NCBI RefSeq assembly: GCF_042434095.1
Contig: NZ_JBHLUE010000019.1
Coordinates: 1-64,000 of the forward strand
Length of the DNA stretch: 64,000 nt
Source of the DNA: KBS50 sp042434095
GTDB lineage: Bacteria; Actinomycetota; Actinomycetes; Mycobacteriales; Micromonosporaceae
Direction of reading: 5' to 3'
In this document: positions 8,577 through 17,462 of the stretch, piece after piece
Numbering within the stretch: the stretch's first letter is position 1
How the letters are laid out: each line of letters starts with the position of its first letter
Translations under genes and position numbers: made by a program
The notes under the pieces: model-generated
What the model was told of the DNA's origin: nothing
The model's input: the letters and a program-made list of their open reading frames with translations, nothing else
The model's database searches: none

Positions 8577-9095
8577 TCAGCTGACCATCACGGCGAAGAC
8601 CGACGACACCGGAACCGCACCGGCGCACCGGGAGTCGTTCGACCGCGCCCGGTTGTCGCCCATGACGAAGACGGAGCCGGCCGGCACCCTTACCGCGGCG
8701 AACCGGCGCGGCCCGCAGAAGTCCGGGTTCGGCGGCTCGTCGAGCGGCGAGTTCTCCATCACGTACGACTCGGTCAGCGGCTCGCCGTTGATACTGACCT
8801 TGCCGGCGGAGTCGCAGCAGGCGATGGTTTCGCCACCGACCGCCACCACACGTTTGAGCAGCGTCTTCCCGTCTCCCCAGGCGCCGCCGGGGGAATGGAT
8901 CAGGACGATGTCCCCGCGCCGAGCCTCGTACGTCCCGTTGACTCTTCTCGCGTTGACCACCTGGCCGGCCTTGACCGTGGGTTCCATGCTGACGCCGCCC
9001 TGGGTGAACTGTTCGGTGGTCTCCTTCTGGGTCGCGGCGCCGTCGCCGCAGCCGGTGACGGCCATGACGAGAAGGAACGCCATCAGTTTGCGCAT
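8577..9095 (-). CDS. Signal peptidase I-family (S26) lipoprotein
   Basis: The 172-residue protein carries all the S26 hallmarks: the catalytic serine in GGVSMEPT (Ser36), the general-base lysine in LLKRVVAVGGE (Lys81), a substrate-pocket box with INGEPL, and the C-terminal box FVMGDNRARSNDSR. Normal type I signal peptidases are anchored by an N-terminal transmembrane helix. Here the N-terminus (MRKLMAFLLVMAVTGC) ends in a lipobox-like VTGC with Cys16 as the predicted lipidation site, so the enzyme is probably a lipoprotein facing outward. It may be a dedicated processing enzyme rather than the housekeeping LepB. No obvious substrate gene is adjacent. Confidence 0.85.
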   Translation of the reverse strand: MRKLMAFLLVMAVTGCGDGAATQKETTEQFTQGGVSMEPTVKAGQVVNARRVNGTYEARRGDIVLIHSPGGAWGDGKTLLKRVVAVGGETIACCDSAGKVSINGEPLTESYVMENSPLDEPPNPDFCGPRRFAAVRVPAGSVFVMGDNRARSNDSRCAGAVPVSSVFAVMVS

Positions 9096-9254
9096 TCGGC
9101 GGATCCTGCCAGAGGCGACGGTGCCATGTGGTCCGCCGTCGGGGCCGCCGTCAATTCAACACGGGCCAAACCCGCAGCTCGTCCATCGTCAGGTCGGAGT
9201 CCCCGGGTGTGGTGCGGGTGCTCCGAGCCATGTGCGTGAGGCTGTCCGCCAGCG

Positions 9255-9947
9255 CTACGGCGCGTTCCCCCACCGCCGCGGGCCCGGCTGAGGAACGTCG
9301 AGGTCGACCAGGAAGCCGCGGGGTTGCCACCGCGGTGCCGTCAGTCGGTCGCCAGCCCGACCGGCGTACTGGGCGGGGCTGAGGAACCGGATGCCGCCGG
9401 GTACGCGCTCCTGTTCGGGCGGCGCCGGATCCGCGCCAGAGGTGTCGGTGCGCAGACGCCCCGGGGAGGCATCGGGGACGTCGGTCAGCCGCACGTGCCC
9501 GGGGCGGCGGACCCACCCTTCGGTATCCAGGTCGCACAGGTCGTGCACCACCCGGACCCGCCGTACGACGCCGGTCGTGGCGGGCAGGTCGCCGATCAGC
9601 CCGAGGTACGCGTCGACGCCTAGGCAGCCGTCCAGGGCGACCTCACCACCGCGGTGGTCGCCCGCCCGGACCGCGAGCAGGTCGCCGGCCGTGATGAGCT
9701 GTGCCCACGGGCGGCCGTCGGCGTCTTGCAACGGGCTGACCCGGAAGACGACCTGACGCAGCACGAGATCGTCGGGCAGTTCCGGGTGGTCGAGCCAGCT
9801 AAGCCGGGTCGTCACCCGCTCGCCGAGAGACCAGGTGGCCGCGCGGGGGTGGGCGTCGAGCAGGACCGGCCAGGGCACCACCTCATCGTGCCATCCCGCC
9901 GCGCCGGCGCGCGGTGCTCCGGCAACGGAACCCTCGCTGGCACCCAT
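9255..9947 (-). CDS. Hypothetical actinobacterial protein
   Basis: The 230-residue protein is probably soluble, with no signal peptide or membrane helix. The conserved-looking core is VVPWPVLLDAHPRAATW...HDLCDLDTEGWVRRPG, followed by a Pro-rich tail (QPRGFLVDLDVPQPGP). I recognise no family. The start is uncertain: ATG 9947 lacks a good ribosome-binding site, and a GTG at the VVPWPV position about 20 codons in has GATGAG just upstream. It is 54 bp downstream of the potassium-channel gene on the same strand and may share its transcript. Confidence 0.6.
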   Translation of the reverse strand: MGASEGSVAGAPRAGAAGWHDEVVPWPVLLDAHPRAATWSLGERVTTRLSWLDHPELPDDLVLRQVVFRVSPLQDADGRPWAQLITAGDLLAVRAGDHRGGEVALDGCLGVDAYLGLIGDLPATTGVVRRVRVVHDLCDLDTEGWVRRPGHVRLTDVPDASPGRLRTDTSGADPAPPEQERVPGGIRFLSPAQYAGRAGDRLTAPRWQPRGFLVDLDVPQPGPRRWGNAP

Positions 9948-10001
9948 CGCCGGGCAGACGGAGCTGGCGGAGCTGGCGGCGGCGGGGGCTCGACGCTGCG
10001 G

Positions 10002-11879
10002 TCAGGACGGCGGCGGCGCCCGGTGACCGGTGAGCCGTCGCCACAGCCAGCTGTCGGGCACCCGCCGGCCCGACACCACGTACTCGGTGACGGCGTCCAC
10101 CGTGAGGGTCGTCTGCAGCGCGCGCCGGGCCTCCGGCCGGCCGACGAGCAGCAACTGGTCGCCCTCGGCCAGCGTGAGGTCGTCATCGGGGGTGAGCATG
10201 GCCTCGCCGCCGCGCTGGGCCATCAGGACCACCGCGTGCAGCCGGTGGTCGCGGTCGGCGGGACTGCGCAGCAGGTCACCGAGCCGCACCTGCCCGCCGG
10301 CCAGCCGGTGGACGACGGCGGGGGTCTCCCCGGCGTCCACCGCCACCTTCCACAGCGCCGGCAGGCGGTGGCCGCACCGTTCAGCGAGGCGTTCGATCAG
10401 GGCGGCGGCCCACGGGTCGCCGCGGTCGGGCAGCTGGCTCAGGAACTGCCACAGCAGGGGGGTGCTCAGCCGGGCGTACACCTCCTGGGCGACCACCTCT
10501 GAGGGCACCAGCAGCGCGTCGATCTGCATCGCGGAGAACAGCGCGGCGTTGGCCGAGCTGTTCTGCCGGGCCACCACGAACAGGTCCGGTGCGATGTCGC
10601 GGGCGGCGGCCAGCGCCGACAGGTTGGTGGTGTCGTTGTCGGTGGCCGCGACGAAGCCGACCGCCTCGGTCAGCCGGGCGCGGGCCAGCACGTCGGGGTC
10701 GGACGCGTCGCCGACCAGGGTCGAGTCCTCCTCGTGGCGCGCGGTATCGATGACGGTCACCTCCCACCCCTCGGCGCGCAGGTCGGCGGTCAGCTCCCGG
10801 CCGAACCGGCCGTAGCCGCACACCACCCAGCGACCGGCGTCCGGTGGCGACCCGCGCGGGGGCAGCTCGGCGCCGGGGCCCGCCTCCAGCCAGGACCTGA
10901 GCTGGTGCGCGGCGGGCGCGCGCAGCGCCAGCCGGAGCCGGTCACCGAACCGGTCGAAGGGGTTGACCACCGTCGGCGAGCCGAAGGCCAGCATGCGGCG
11001 CCCGATCGCCCGGGAGACGGTACGGGCCACGACGGGCAGCTCGGGTCGCAGCAGGGCCGCGGCCATCGTGACGGCCAGGTTTGCCTCATCGTCGTCGGTG
11101 AGCGCGAGCACCCCCTCGCAGCGCGGGTGTTGCAGCCCGGCCACCCGCAGGTGCCACGGGTCGCGCACGTCACCCGCGAGGCCGGGGACGTCGGCGTGGT
11201 AGGACTCCAGGTCCAGCCCGTCGATGTGCTGGGCGGCCATGTCGACCACGACGAACCGGCGGCCGAGATCGTCGAGGGCGCGGCCGAGGGTCCGGCCGGC
11301 CCGCCCGTACCCGGCGATCAGCAGGAACGGCTCGCGCAGCCGTGCCACCGTACGGGTGACCTGCTGCACGCCCAGGGCCTGGCGGAACCCGCGGTCCTGC
11401 AGCAGGTTCAGCAGCGAGCCGATCGCGTACGCCCAGCCGACCACGGTCAGGTAGATGGTGACGGTCACCCACAACCGCTGGGCCGTGCTGAACGCGTGCG
11501 GGATCTCCCCGAAGCCGATGGTGCTGGCTGTGTAGCTCATGAAGTAGAACGCGTCGAACAGGCCCATCCGCCACGGCTGGCCGGTTTCGGTCCGGCCGGG
11601 GATGAGCGTCAGGCCCAGCACGCTGATCGCGAAGATCACAATGAGGCTGACCAGCGGGGCGCGCAGCCGGCGCAGGATCAGGAAGATCGTCGTCGACGGG
11701 TACAGGGTGGAGTCGGTCGGGATGTCCCACCGGGCCCGGCCGCGCCGGCGCCCCCCGGCGGACCGACCGCGGCCGGTCTCCCCCGCGGCCAGGCCGGGGC
11801 GGGTCTCCCCGGCGGCCGGGCCGGGGCGGGTCTCCGCGGCGGCCCGGCGACGCCACCCGGCCGGCGAACGGCTGTTCAC
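10002..11879 (-). CDS. Potassium channel with two RCK/TrkA-N domains
   Basis: The 625-residue protein has a Gly/Arg-rich N-terminal tail with a repeated ETRPGxAAG motif, then a membrane segment (APLVSLIVIFAISVLGL). The pore helix and selectivity filter TASTIGFGE come next, then the second membrane helix (VTIYLTVVGWAYAIGSLL). Two Rossmann RCK domains follow, starting at FLLIAGYGRAGRTLG and RWVVCGYGRFGRELT, and a C-terminal TrkA-C-like region (MLTPDDDLTLAEGDQLLLVG). This is the architecture of bacterial ligand-gated K+ channels with tandem RCK modules (GsuK-like). The filter GFG replaces the commoner GYG. It is 6 bp downstream of a small membrane-protein gene, so the two form an operon. Confidence 0.93.
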   Translation of the reverse strand: MNSRSPAGWRRRAAAETRPGPAAGETRPGLAAGETGRGRSAGGRRRGRARWDIPTDSTLYPSTTIFLILRRLRAPLVSLIVIFAISVLGLTLIPGRTETGQPWRMGLFDAFYFMSYTASTIGFGEIPHAFSTAQRLWVTVTIYLTVVGWAYAIGSLLNLLQDRGFRQALGVQQVTRTVARLREPFLLIAGYGRAGRTLGRALDDLGRRFVVVDMAAQHIDGLDLESYHADVPGLAGDVRDPWHLRVAGLQHPRCEGVLALTDDDEANLAVTMAAALLRPELPVVARTVSRAIGRRMLAFGSPTVVNPFDRFGDRLRLALRAPAAHQLRSWLEAGPGAELPPRGSPPDAGRWVVCGYGRFGRELTADLRAEGWEVTVIDTARHEEDSTLVGDASDPDVLARARLTEAVGFVAATDNDTTNLSALAAARDIAPDLFVVARQNSSANAALFSAMQIDALLVPSEVVAQEVYARLSTPLLWQFLSQLPDRGDPWAAALIERLAERCGHRLPALWKVAVDAGETPAVVHRLAGGQVRLGDLLRSPADRDHRLHAVVLMAQRGGEAMLTPDDDLTLAEGDQLLLVGRPEARRALQTTLTVDAVTEYVVSGRRVPDSWLWRRLTGHRAPPPS

Positions 11880-11885
11880 GGTGGC

Positions 11886-12272
11886 CTACCTGCGGTAGAA
11901 CGACACGGTCTCGGTCACCAGCAGGACCACGGCGACGAGGTTGGCCAGCAACGCGCCCCCGGACAGCGACACCACGGCGGCGGTGCCCGCGCCGGTCAGC
12001 CCGTGCGAGGAGACCTGCGAGGCGATGACCCAGGTGACGGCCGCGGCCAGCAGCTGGAGGTCGGCCACCAGGCTGGTGGCCAGGTGGACCGCGCCGATCT
12101 GCGTACGGTCGCCGAACTTCAGCGCCGTGGCGATCAGGTTGACCACCACGGCGGCGAACAGCTCGTACACGCTGTGCAGGGCGGGGTTCGAGATGTCGCC
12201 GATGAAGAAGCCGAAGTTCAGCGTCGCCGCGAGCACGACGAAAAACCCGAAGATCACCTTCTCGAGGCTCAT
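11886..12272 (-). CDS. Small membrane protein beside the K+ channel (DUF6394-like)
   Basis: The 128-residue protein begins MSLEKVIFGFFVVLAATLNFGFFIG. It has about four hydrophobic segments and ends in VVLLVTETVSFYRR. From memory, this type of protein (DUF6394) is found next to potassium channel genes; the family name is hedged. ATG 12272 has GTGGAG 6 nt upstream. Longer open sequence upstream is a shadow of the deacetylase region. Its stop is 6 bp from the channel start, so co-translation and a role as accessory or sensor for the channel are likely inferences. Confidence 0.78.
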   Translation of the reverse strand: MSLEKVIFGFFVVLAATLNFGFFIGDISNPALHSVYELFAAVVVNLIATALKFGDRTQIGAVHLATSLVADLQLLAAAVTWVIASQVSSHGLTGAGTAAVVSLSGGALLANLVAVVLLVTETVSFYRR

Positions 12273-12372
12273 GAACGCTCCACAGGTCCGGAAAGGGCGG
12301 CCGGCGGCCGCCGGTGCAGACCCTACGGCCGTGCTGGCGCCCCCGCCCGGCCAACCGGGCCGGCGCGCACGA

Positions 12373-13275
12373 TCACCCGCACGCCGCGTGGTCACCGCCG
12401 CCGCTCGGGCGCCCACAGATCCCGGGAGACCGGCCCCGGTGTTCGGGGTCGATGAACCACTCCCAGGCGAAGAGCAGGTCGTAGACCGGGCGGGGAATCC
12501 GCAGGAACGCGGCGAGGGTCCGATCGGCGCCGCCCTTGGCGGCGGTCTGGCTGGTGTGGGTCCGCAGCGCGGCCCGCTTGCGCCCGGCGTATCGCAGCAC
12601 CGGGATGCGGTGGGTGATCTCCGCGCGGGCGCTGTAGGCGCGGTCGAGGCTGCCGGGGTCGAATTCGGATGGGAGGAGACGCACCTTCGATGCGAGGTCG
12701 ACGCCGCGGCGGATGATGTCCCGCGGCAGGGTGGCCTCGAGGGTCCGGGGTGTCCCGGCGAGTTGGGCGGCGCGGGCGGCCACCGCGTGGACCCGGACGT
12801 GGTCGCGGTGCCCGTAACCGCCGTTGCGGTCGTTGCTGAGCAGCAGGTTTGCCCGCTCGTCGCGCAGGATCGCGGCGAGCCGCTCGGCGGCCTCCTCGAC
12901 GGGGGCGTTGACAAAGCGGGTCCGGCCGGGCGGGTTGGGGTGGTTCTCCGGGCCCATCCCGCTGTCCGCGTAGCCGAGGTGCTCCACGCTGGCCACCCCG
13001 AGCGCCCGCGCGCTCTCGCGGGCCTCGGCGCGCCGCCGCACCCCGAGCCGCCGCGCGCCGGAGTCCCACGCGCCGCCGAGCCGCCCGTCCGCGATGCCGG
13101 GCGGGCCGCCCAGCTCGCCGTCGGTGGCGAGGACCATGACGACCCGGTGGCCCGCGGCGGCGGCCCGGGCCAGCGTGCCCGCGGTGAGCAGGGCCTCGTC
13201 GTCGGGGTGGGCCTGGAAGGCCACGACGGTACGCGGCGCGGGCGCGCCCCGCCGCCGTGGCGGCGCGGCGCTCAC
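12373..13275 (-). CDS. PIG-L family deacetylase
   Basis: The 300-residue protein starts at a GTG (13275) overlapping the cupin stop as GTGA. It shows the PIG-L signature AHPDDEALLTAG (about residues 22-33) with the zinc-binding His and Asp residues, and a second metal-ligand block GHRDHVRVH. The family (MshB, BshB, LmbE-like) removes acetyl groups from N-acetylglucosamine conjugates in mycothiol, lipid or antibiotic biosynthesis. The C-terminal ~60 residues (FLRIPRPVYDLLFAWEWFIDPEH) extend beyond MshB and are seen in other actinomycete PIG-L proteins. Coupling to a cupin, and nearness to GT and GH genes, suggest a glycoconjugate substrate. Confidence 0.92.
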   Translation of the reverse strand: MSAAPPRRRGAPAPRTVVAFQAHPDDEALLTAGTLARAAAAGHRVVMVLATDGELGGPPGIADGRLGGAWDSGARRLGVRRRAEARESARALGVASVEHLGYADSGMGPENHPNPPGRTRFVNAPVEEAAERLAAILRDERANLLLSNDRNGGYGHRDHVRVHAVAARAAQLAGTPRTLEATLPRDIIRRGVDLASKVRLLPSEFDPGSLDRAYSARAEITHRIPVLRYAGRKRAALRTHTSQTAAKGGADRTLAAFLRIPRPVYDLLFAWEWFIDPEHRGRSPGICGRPSGGGDHAACG

Positions 13276-13838
13276 CGAGCCCGCAGCCGTCGATACCGGG
13301 CGTCGGCGCCGGTCCCCGCGGCGAGCCGGGCGGCGCCGCGGACCACGACCCTGACCAGCCGGACAGGCAGGAACGGGGCGCGGACCTCGGCGGCGAACTC
13401 GTCCATGAACAGCAGCAGGTCGACCGGGCGGGGCAGCCAGCGCGGCCGGCCGTGCTGGTCGCGCGCCAGTTCGGCGGCGACCCGGAGCAGCTCCGCCATC
13501 TGCATGGCCGGCCGGGTCTCCACCAGCACCACCGCCTCGGTGGGCCCGGCGTTGGCGAAGTGGTGCGGTACGCCGGGCGGCACCGTGACGCTCTGGCCGG
13601 GCCCGACGACCCGGCGGCGCCAGCCGAGGCGGAACCGCAGGCGTCCCCGGATCACGCTGAAGCGCTCCTCCTGTCCCGGGTGGACGTGCCCGCTGGGTAC
13701 CCGTCCGCCGGGGGCGAGCCGGAGTTCCCACGCCAGCAGCTTTCCGCCGGACTGGGCGGCCGAGACGCGGATCCGGATCCGTTCGCCGCTGACGGGGTTG
13801 TCGATGACGGGCCCGGTGAAGTCGTCGGTGCTGGACAT
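13272..13838 (-). CDS. Cupin-domain protein
   Basis: The 188-residue protein begins MSSTDDFTGPVIDNPVSGERIRI. It has cupin motif 1 PSGHVHPGQEERFSVIRGRL (metal-binding HxHx4E) and motif 2 PPGVPHHFANAGP. The C-terminal ~70 residues are helical (QMAELLRVAAELARDQHG, then LLLFMDEFAAEV) and are typical of a cupin subgroup common in actinobacteria. Its stop overlaps the PIG-L start by 4 nt. There is a 231-bp non-coding stretch upstream, 13839-14069, probably holding the promoter. The ligand is unknown. Confidence 0.88.
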   Translation of the reverse strand: MSSTDDFTGPVIDNPVSGERIRIRVSAAQSGGKLLAWELRLAPGGRVPSGHVHPGQEERFSVIRGRLRFRLGWRRRVVGPGQSVTVPPGVPHHFANAGPTEAVVLVETRPAMQMAELLRVAAELARDQHGRPRWLPRPVDLLLFMDEFAAEVRAPFLPVRLVRVVVRGAARLAAGTGADARYRRLRAR

Positions 13839-14069
13839 GCTCCGATGGTGCCCAGGCCGGGCGGCGCACCGCGTCCCGCGCCCGACGACAACGCGGGGAC
13901 ACGCTGTTCGTAGCCGTGCCGGGCGCGGTGACCGGCGCGTACGCCGGTGGACGTAGCCGGGCTGCGACCGCGGGCGTACCGGCGGAAACCGCGGCCGCCG
14001 ACGCAACCGCCCGGCCGGAGCGTACGGGTCGTCCCCGCCGGCGCCGCAGGGCGACAACCGACCGAGCCG

Positions 14070-15236
14070 TCAGGACCGGGCGAGGATGCGGGCGAAGGCG
14101 TCCAGGTAGTCGCTGTCGCCCTGCCGGTCGCGCAGCACCCAGTACTCGGCGCCCCAGAACAGGTAGGCGCTCAGTTCGGTGCCGGCGCGGCGCGCCCAGC
14201 GCAGGCAGTCGGTGTAGGTGTGGATGAGGCGTTCCGGCGGGCAGCTGGCGGGGGTCCCGGCGTCGGGGCTGGGTGGCACGGTCACCGATTCCCACGGTTC
14301 CGCCTGGCCTTCGGTGACCATCACCGTCCGCCCGGAGCCGATGACCCGGGCGAGCAGGCGACGCCGCCGCCACGCCGGCAGCACGCCGGTGGCGCCGTCT
14401 AGGTAGGCGCTCCATCGGCCGATGCTGCCCACGGCGTGCCGCGGGTAGTGGTCGATGCCCACGATGTCGGCCAGCCGTTCGGCCACAGCCACCGAGTCGC
14501 CCTGGTCCCTGGTTCGCCACCACTGGTGCGCGAGCACCGCGGTCGAGGTGGGCAGGAAGCCGTTCAGCAGGATGGGCCGGGCCGGATCCGCGGCCCTGAC
14601 CGCGTCCACCTCGTGCCGCACGAAGGACTCCGCGAGCCGCCAGGAGTGCTCCATCCCGAGCGGGTCGACCCCTTCGTGCTCGACCTGCCAGGCGACGATG
14701 GCTTCGCGGTCCCGGTAGCGCCGCACCAGCCGGGTCAGGTGTTCGGTGGCCGCTGCCAGCAGGGCCGGGTGGGAGGCGCCGTCGATGAGGCGGCCCTCGG
14801 GAAGGTCGCCGTCGAGGCGGTGGCGGGGGACGAAAAACTCGGGGTAGCCGAACGATTTGACCGGGCCGAGGCAGACGATCACCCGTTTGCCGGCGCGTTC
14901 GGCCGCGTCGACCTGCCAGTCCAGCTCCGCCGGGTCGAAGCCGCCGGGCGCGGACTCGACGCGGTCCCAGTAGGCGCTGATCCGCAGCATCTCGAAGGGG
15001 TAGGCCAGCAGCGTTTCCAGGGTCTGCCCGGGATCGAGGCCGAGGTCCTCGCACTGCCTGGGCCGGAAGCTGATGCCGAGCTTCGTGCCTGCGCGGCGCC
15101 CCACGGGCGCCCGGCGCCACTGCCCGGTCGACTTCCGGGCGGTCGGACCCACCCGCAGCTCGCTCAGCAGCGGGACCGCCGCCCCGAGCAGGCCGGTCGC
15201 GATCGATGCCCGGCGAAGGGCGGTGGTGCGGCTCAT
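14070..15236 (-). CDS. Putative TIM-barrel glycoside hydrolase
   Basis: The 388-residue protein begins MSRTTALRRASIATGLLGAA and may have a Tat/Sec-like or membrane-anchor N-terminus. The barrel starts TKLGISFRPRQCEDLG and runs through FEMLRISAYWDRVESAPGGFD, as in clan GH-A enzymes. The strand-4 segment IVAWQVEHEGVDPLG supplies the expected acid/base Glu. The strand-7 segment VMVTEGQAEPW supplies a likely nucleophile Glu. The exact GH family (5, 42 or a new one) cannot be settled here. The ATG overlaps the glycosyltransferase stop (ATGA), so a synthase and a hydrolase for probably related sugars are translationally coupled. Confidence 0.75.
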   Translation of the reverse strand: MSRTTALRRASIATGLLGAAVPLLSELRVGPTARKSTGQWRRAPVGRRAGTKLGISFRPRQCEDLGLDPGQTLETLLAYPFEMLRISAYWDRVESAPGGFDPAELDWQVDAAERAGKRVIVCLGPVKSFGYPEFFVPRHRLDGDLPEGRLIDGASHPALLAAATEHLTRLVRRYRDREAIVAWQVEHEGVDPLGMEHSWRLAESFVRHEVDAVRAADPARPILLNGFLPTSTAVLAHQWWRTRDQGDSVAVAERLADIVGIDHYPRHAVGSIGRWSAYLDGATGVLPAWRRRRLLARVIGSGRTVMVTEGQAEPWESVTVPPSPDAGTPASCPPERLIHTYTDCLRWARRAGTELSAYLFWGAEYWVLRDRQGDSDYLDAFARILARS

Positions 15237-16510
15237 CGCCGATCCTTTCCTGGTTGGGCCTGCCGGAGGTCGCCGGGGCGGGTGAGTCGGGCAAGGAGTT
15301 CGGCGATGTCGGCCGCGGCGGCGGGGCGGCCGAGGCGTGCGGCCGAGGCGCGCATCCGGTCCAGCGCCGCCGGGTCGGACCGCAGCTGGTCGACCTGGGT
15401 TCGAAGCTGCCGCCGGCCGCGTACCGGACGCGCCGCGCCGGCTCGTACCGTGATCTCGGTGTTGCCGTTTTCCTGCCCGGGCAGGTGGCCGGCCAGCAGC
15501 ATGGGTGTCCCGCAGGAGGCAGCCTCGGCCACCGTCCCGGGCCCGGCCTTGGTGACCAGCAGGTCGGCGCCGCGCAGCCAGTCGGCCATGTTGGACACGA
15601 AGCCGGTCACCGTCAGCCGGCCCCCGCTGGCGGCGACCAGGCCGTCGAGGCGAGCCCGGGTCCTCTCGTCGCGGCCACAGACCGCCACGACGTCGACGTC
15701 GGGGACACCGGTGATGATCGTGCGGGTCCACGCGGTGATCCGGCGGCCCCCTTCGCCGCCGGCCGCGACCAGGACGACGAAGCGGTCCGGGCGCAGTCCC
15801 AGCGACGCGCGCAGCGTCGCCCTGGCGTCCGGGCCGGCCGGGCCGGCGCGAAACTGTGCGCCTACCGGGATTCCCAGGGCCGCGCACCGGGCGGGCGCCG
15901 TTCCGGCGTGTCGGCCGGCCTGCCGCGCCAGCGCGGGGGTGGGTGTCACCACCCGGTCGACGGCCGGGTGCCACCACCCGCGGTGGGCGGTGCCCAGGTC
16001 GGTGACGACGCTCACCAGCGGTGCCCCGGAGGCGCAGTCGCGCCGGGCGGCGACCGCGGGTGAGACCAGCAGCGGGTGCAGCAGGATCACCGCGAGGGGC
16101 CGGTGCCGGACCAGCGCCGCGGCGATCGGCGCCCGCGCGTACCGGGTCAGCGCGCGGCGCAGGATCGGCAGGGTCACCGTGGTGTTGGTGGCGTGGAACA
16201 GCAGCCCCCACAGCGGAGGGCTCCAGCGCACGAGCGGGCCGTACCGCCGGCAGGTCCACCGCAGCGCCCGGTGGGCCTCGACGCCGGTGAGCGGATCGCA
16301 GACGACCGTGACGAGCCGGCCGGAAAATCGACTCTGCAGCGCCTGCCGGAGCGCCTCTGCGGCGGCGCGGTGACCGCCACCGGTGTCGGCGGTCAGCAGC
16401 AGGATCGTGCCCGGCGCGGTCGGGTATGGACCGGTGGTGGCCGGCGTCGGCGGCGCGACCGGGCCGGGCCGGTCGCGCCCGGTTGGTCTCGGCCGGAGCA
16501 GGTGTGACAC
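15233..16510 (-). CDS. MGDG synthase/MurG-like glycosyltransferase (GT28-type)
   Basis: The 425-residue protein has the N-terminal signature ILLLTADTGGGHRAAAEAL of the monogalactosyldiacylglycerol-synthase/processive diacylglycerol glucosyltransferase group. The C-terminal GT-B nucleotide-sugar site is FVLVAAGGEGG then VTGFVSNMADWLRGADLLVTKAGPGTVAEA. It should transfer a sugar from a UDP-sugar to a lipid or similar acceptor at the inner membrane face. The first 30 residues are Pro-rich. It is the first gene of a coupled pair with the hydrolase. The 204-bp upstream stretch contains no gene. Confidence 0.88.
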   Translation of the reverse strand: MSHLLRPRPTGRDRPGPVAPPTPATTGPYPTAPGTILLLTADTGGGHRAAAEALRQALQSRFSGRLVTVVCDPLTGVEAHRALRWTCRRYGPLVRWSPPLWGLLFHATNTTVTLPILRRALTRYARAPIAAALVRHRPLAVILLHPLLVSPAVAARRDCASGAPLVSVVTDLGTAHRGWWHPAVDRVVTPTPALARQAGRHAGTAPARCAALGIPVGAQFRAGPAGPDARATLRASLGLRPDRFVVLVAAGGEGGRRITAWTRTIITGVPDVDVVAVCGRDERTRARLDGLVAASGGRLTVTGFVSNMADWLRGADLLVTKAGPGTVAEAASCGTPMLLAGHLPGQENGNTEITVRAGAARPVRGRRQLRTQVDQLRSDPAALDRMRASAARLGRPAAAADIAELLARLTRPGDLRQAQPGKDRR

Positions 16511-16665
16511 AAGCCGCGACGCTATGCGGCGCCGGGCCGCCCCTCATCCGCGCCGGCGCGACACTTCGGGTACGCCGCCGGGCGTACCCGGGCACGGCCG
16601 ATGGGAGACGTTCGCGCTCGGCCGGTGGCTCTTCCCAGCCGGCGGGTCAGGTCGGTCGCCCCGGC

Positions 16666-16692
16666 CGGTCCCGGTCGCGCTGACCGGGGCCG
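16666..16692 (-). terminator. 11-bp hairpin after the secreted-protein gene
   Basis: Arms 16666-16676 and 16682-16692 pair with one G-T wobble around a 5-nt loop, 23 bp beyond the stop of the minus-strand gene ending at 16715. Confidence 0.6.
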
Positions 16693-16714
16693 ACGGGGCG
16701 TACCGGCAGTCCGT

Positions 16715-17311
16715 TTACCCGCAGTTGCGGATCCACTCGACCGGGGTCCAGTCCTGGGTGCCTACACCGGTGGCGGTGAACGACCTGATGACGTTTTGAC
16801 CGACGTCATAGAAGGTCACCCTGACGTTGTCCACCTGAGCGTTGTTGTAGAAGCCGCCGGAGGGGCCGGCGAACCAGTTGTACAGGTGGTACTGGTGGCA
16901 GGCGAACAGGTCGAAGACCTTGTAGCCGCCGAAGGGCAGGGTGGGATCCCACACCATGGCACAGAAGTTGCCGCTGTCGCAGGGCGTGTGGAACGGGTCG
17001 GTCGTGTACCGGATCTGGGCGGCCGCCGGGCTGATCGTCGGGGACACCGCGGCGCCTCCCGGACCACCACCGCCGCCCGGCCGGCCCGGCCGCCCGGGCC
17101 GCCCGCCCGGACGGCCACCGCCGCCGGGATGGCCGCGGTCCGCGAGGGTTACGCGGCTGGCTGACGCGCTGCCGAACTGCGTACGTTGGTGGGCGGAGGC
17201 CGGGACCGCGAGAATTACCATGCCGGCCAGGAACACGCCCAGCAGGGCGAGTCCACGGGTCAGCGCGAGGAGCGGCCGGACCCCGGGTTTGGGTGCGGAT
17301 CTGGTGAACAT
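16715..17311 (-). CDS. Secreted protein with Gly/Pro/Arg linker, tandem paralogue 1
   Basis: The 198-residue protein has a clear Sec signal peptide (MFTRSAPKPG..., LALLGVFLAGMVILAVPASA, cleavage near ASA-HQ), then a ~25-residue linker of repeated GGRPG/RPGRPG. The C-terminal domain of ~110 residues has four Cys (CDSGNFC, ACHQ, RNCG) and many aromatics (YKVFDLFACHQYHLYNWF). The GNxCxxxWD and C-terminal aromatic pattern weakly recalls peptidase-inhibitor I36/crystallin-like secreted proteins of actinomycetes; this is not certain. ATG 17311 has GGAAGGAG 7 nt upstream. The adjacent gene is a paralogue with the same signal, linker and domain. Confidence 0.8.
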   Translation of the reverse strand: MFTRSAPKPGVRPLLALTRGLALLGVFLAGMVILAVPASAHQRTQFGSASASRVTLADRGHPGGGGRPGGRPGRPGRPGGGGGPGGAAVSPTISPAAAQIRYTTDPFHTPCDSGNFCAMVWDPTLPFGGYKVFDLFACHQYHLYNWFAGPSGGFYNNAQVDNVRVTFYDVGQNVIRSFTATGVGTQDWTPVEWIRNCG

Positions 17312-17400
17312 CTGATGCTCCTTCCGCGGCGCGTTCGCCGCGCTGGCCGACCTTCGTCCACGCATGCGTCGACGAGCCGGATGATTCGACACGGGGGCGA
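17312..17400 (-). promoter_or_regulatory. Duplicated leader of paralogue 1 with hairpin before the RBS
   Basis: About 80 bp upstream of the ATG is nearly identical to the leader of the second paralogue (18057-18145). It includes a 6-bp stem, GCGGCG/CGCCGC at 17326-17341, directly against the GGAAGGAG ribosome-binding site. The hairpin could modulate initiation. Conservation shows the duplication included the leader. Confidence 0.6.
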
Positions 17401-17462
17401 GACGGAACGCCGGTCCGGCCCCGATTACTCGACCGGGCCCGCCGCGCAACGCGGCTGATCCG

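Noticed and set aside
13839..14069. Inverted CGTACGCC/GGCGTAC-type sequence between cupin and hydrolase genes
   Set aside because: Arms are short and imperfect with a long spacer; not distinguishable from GC-rich background.
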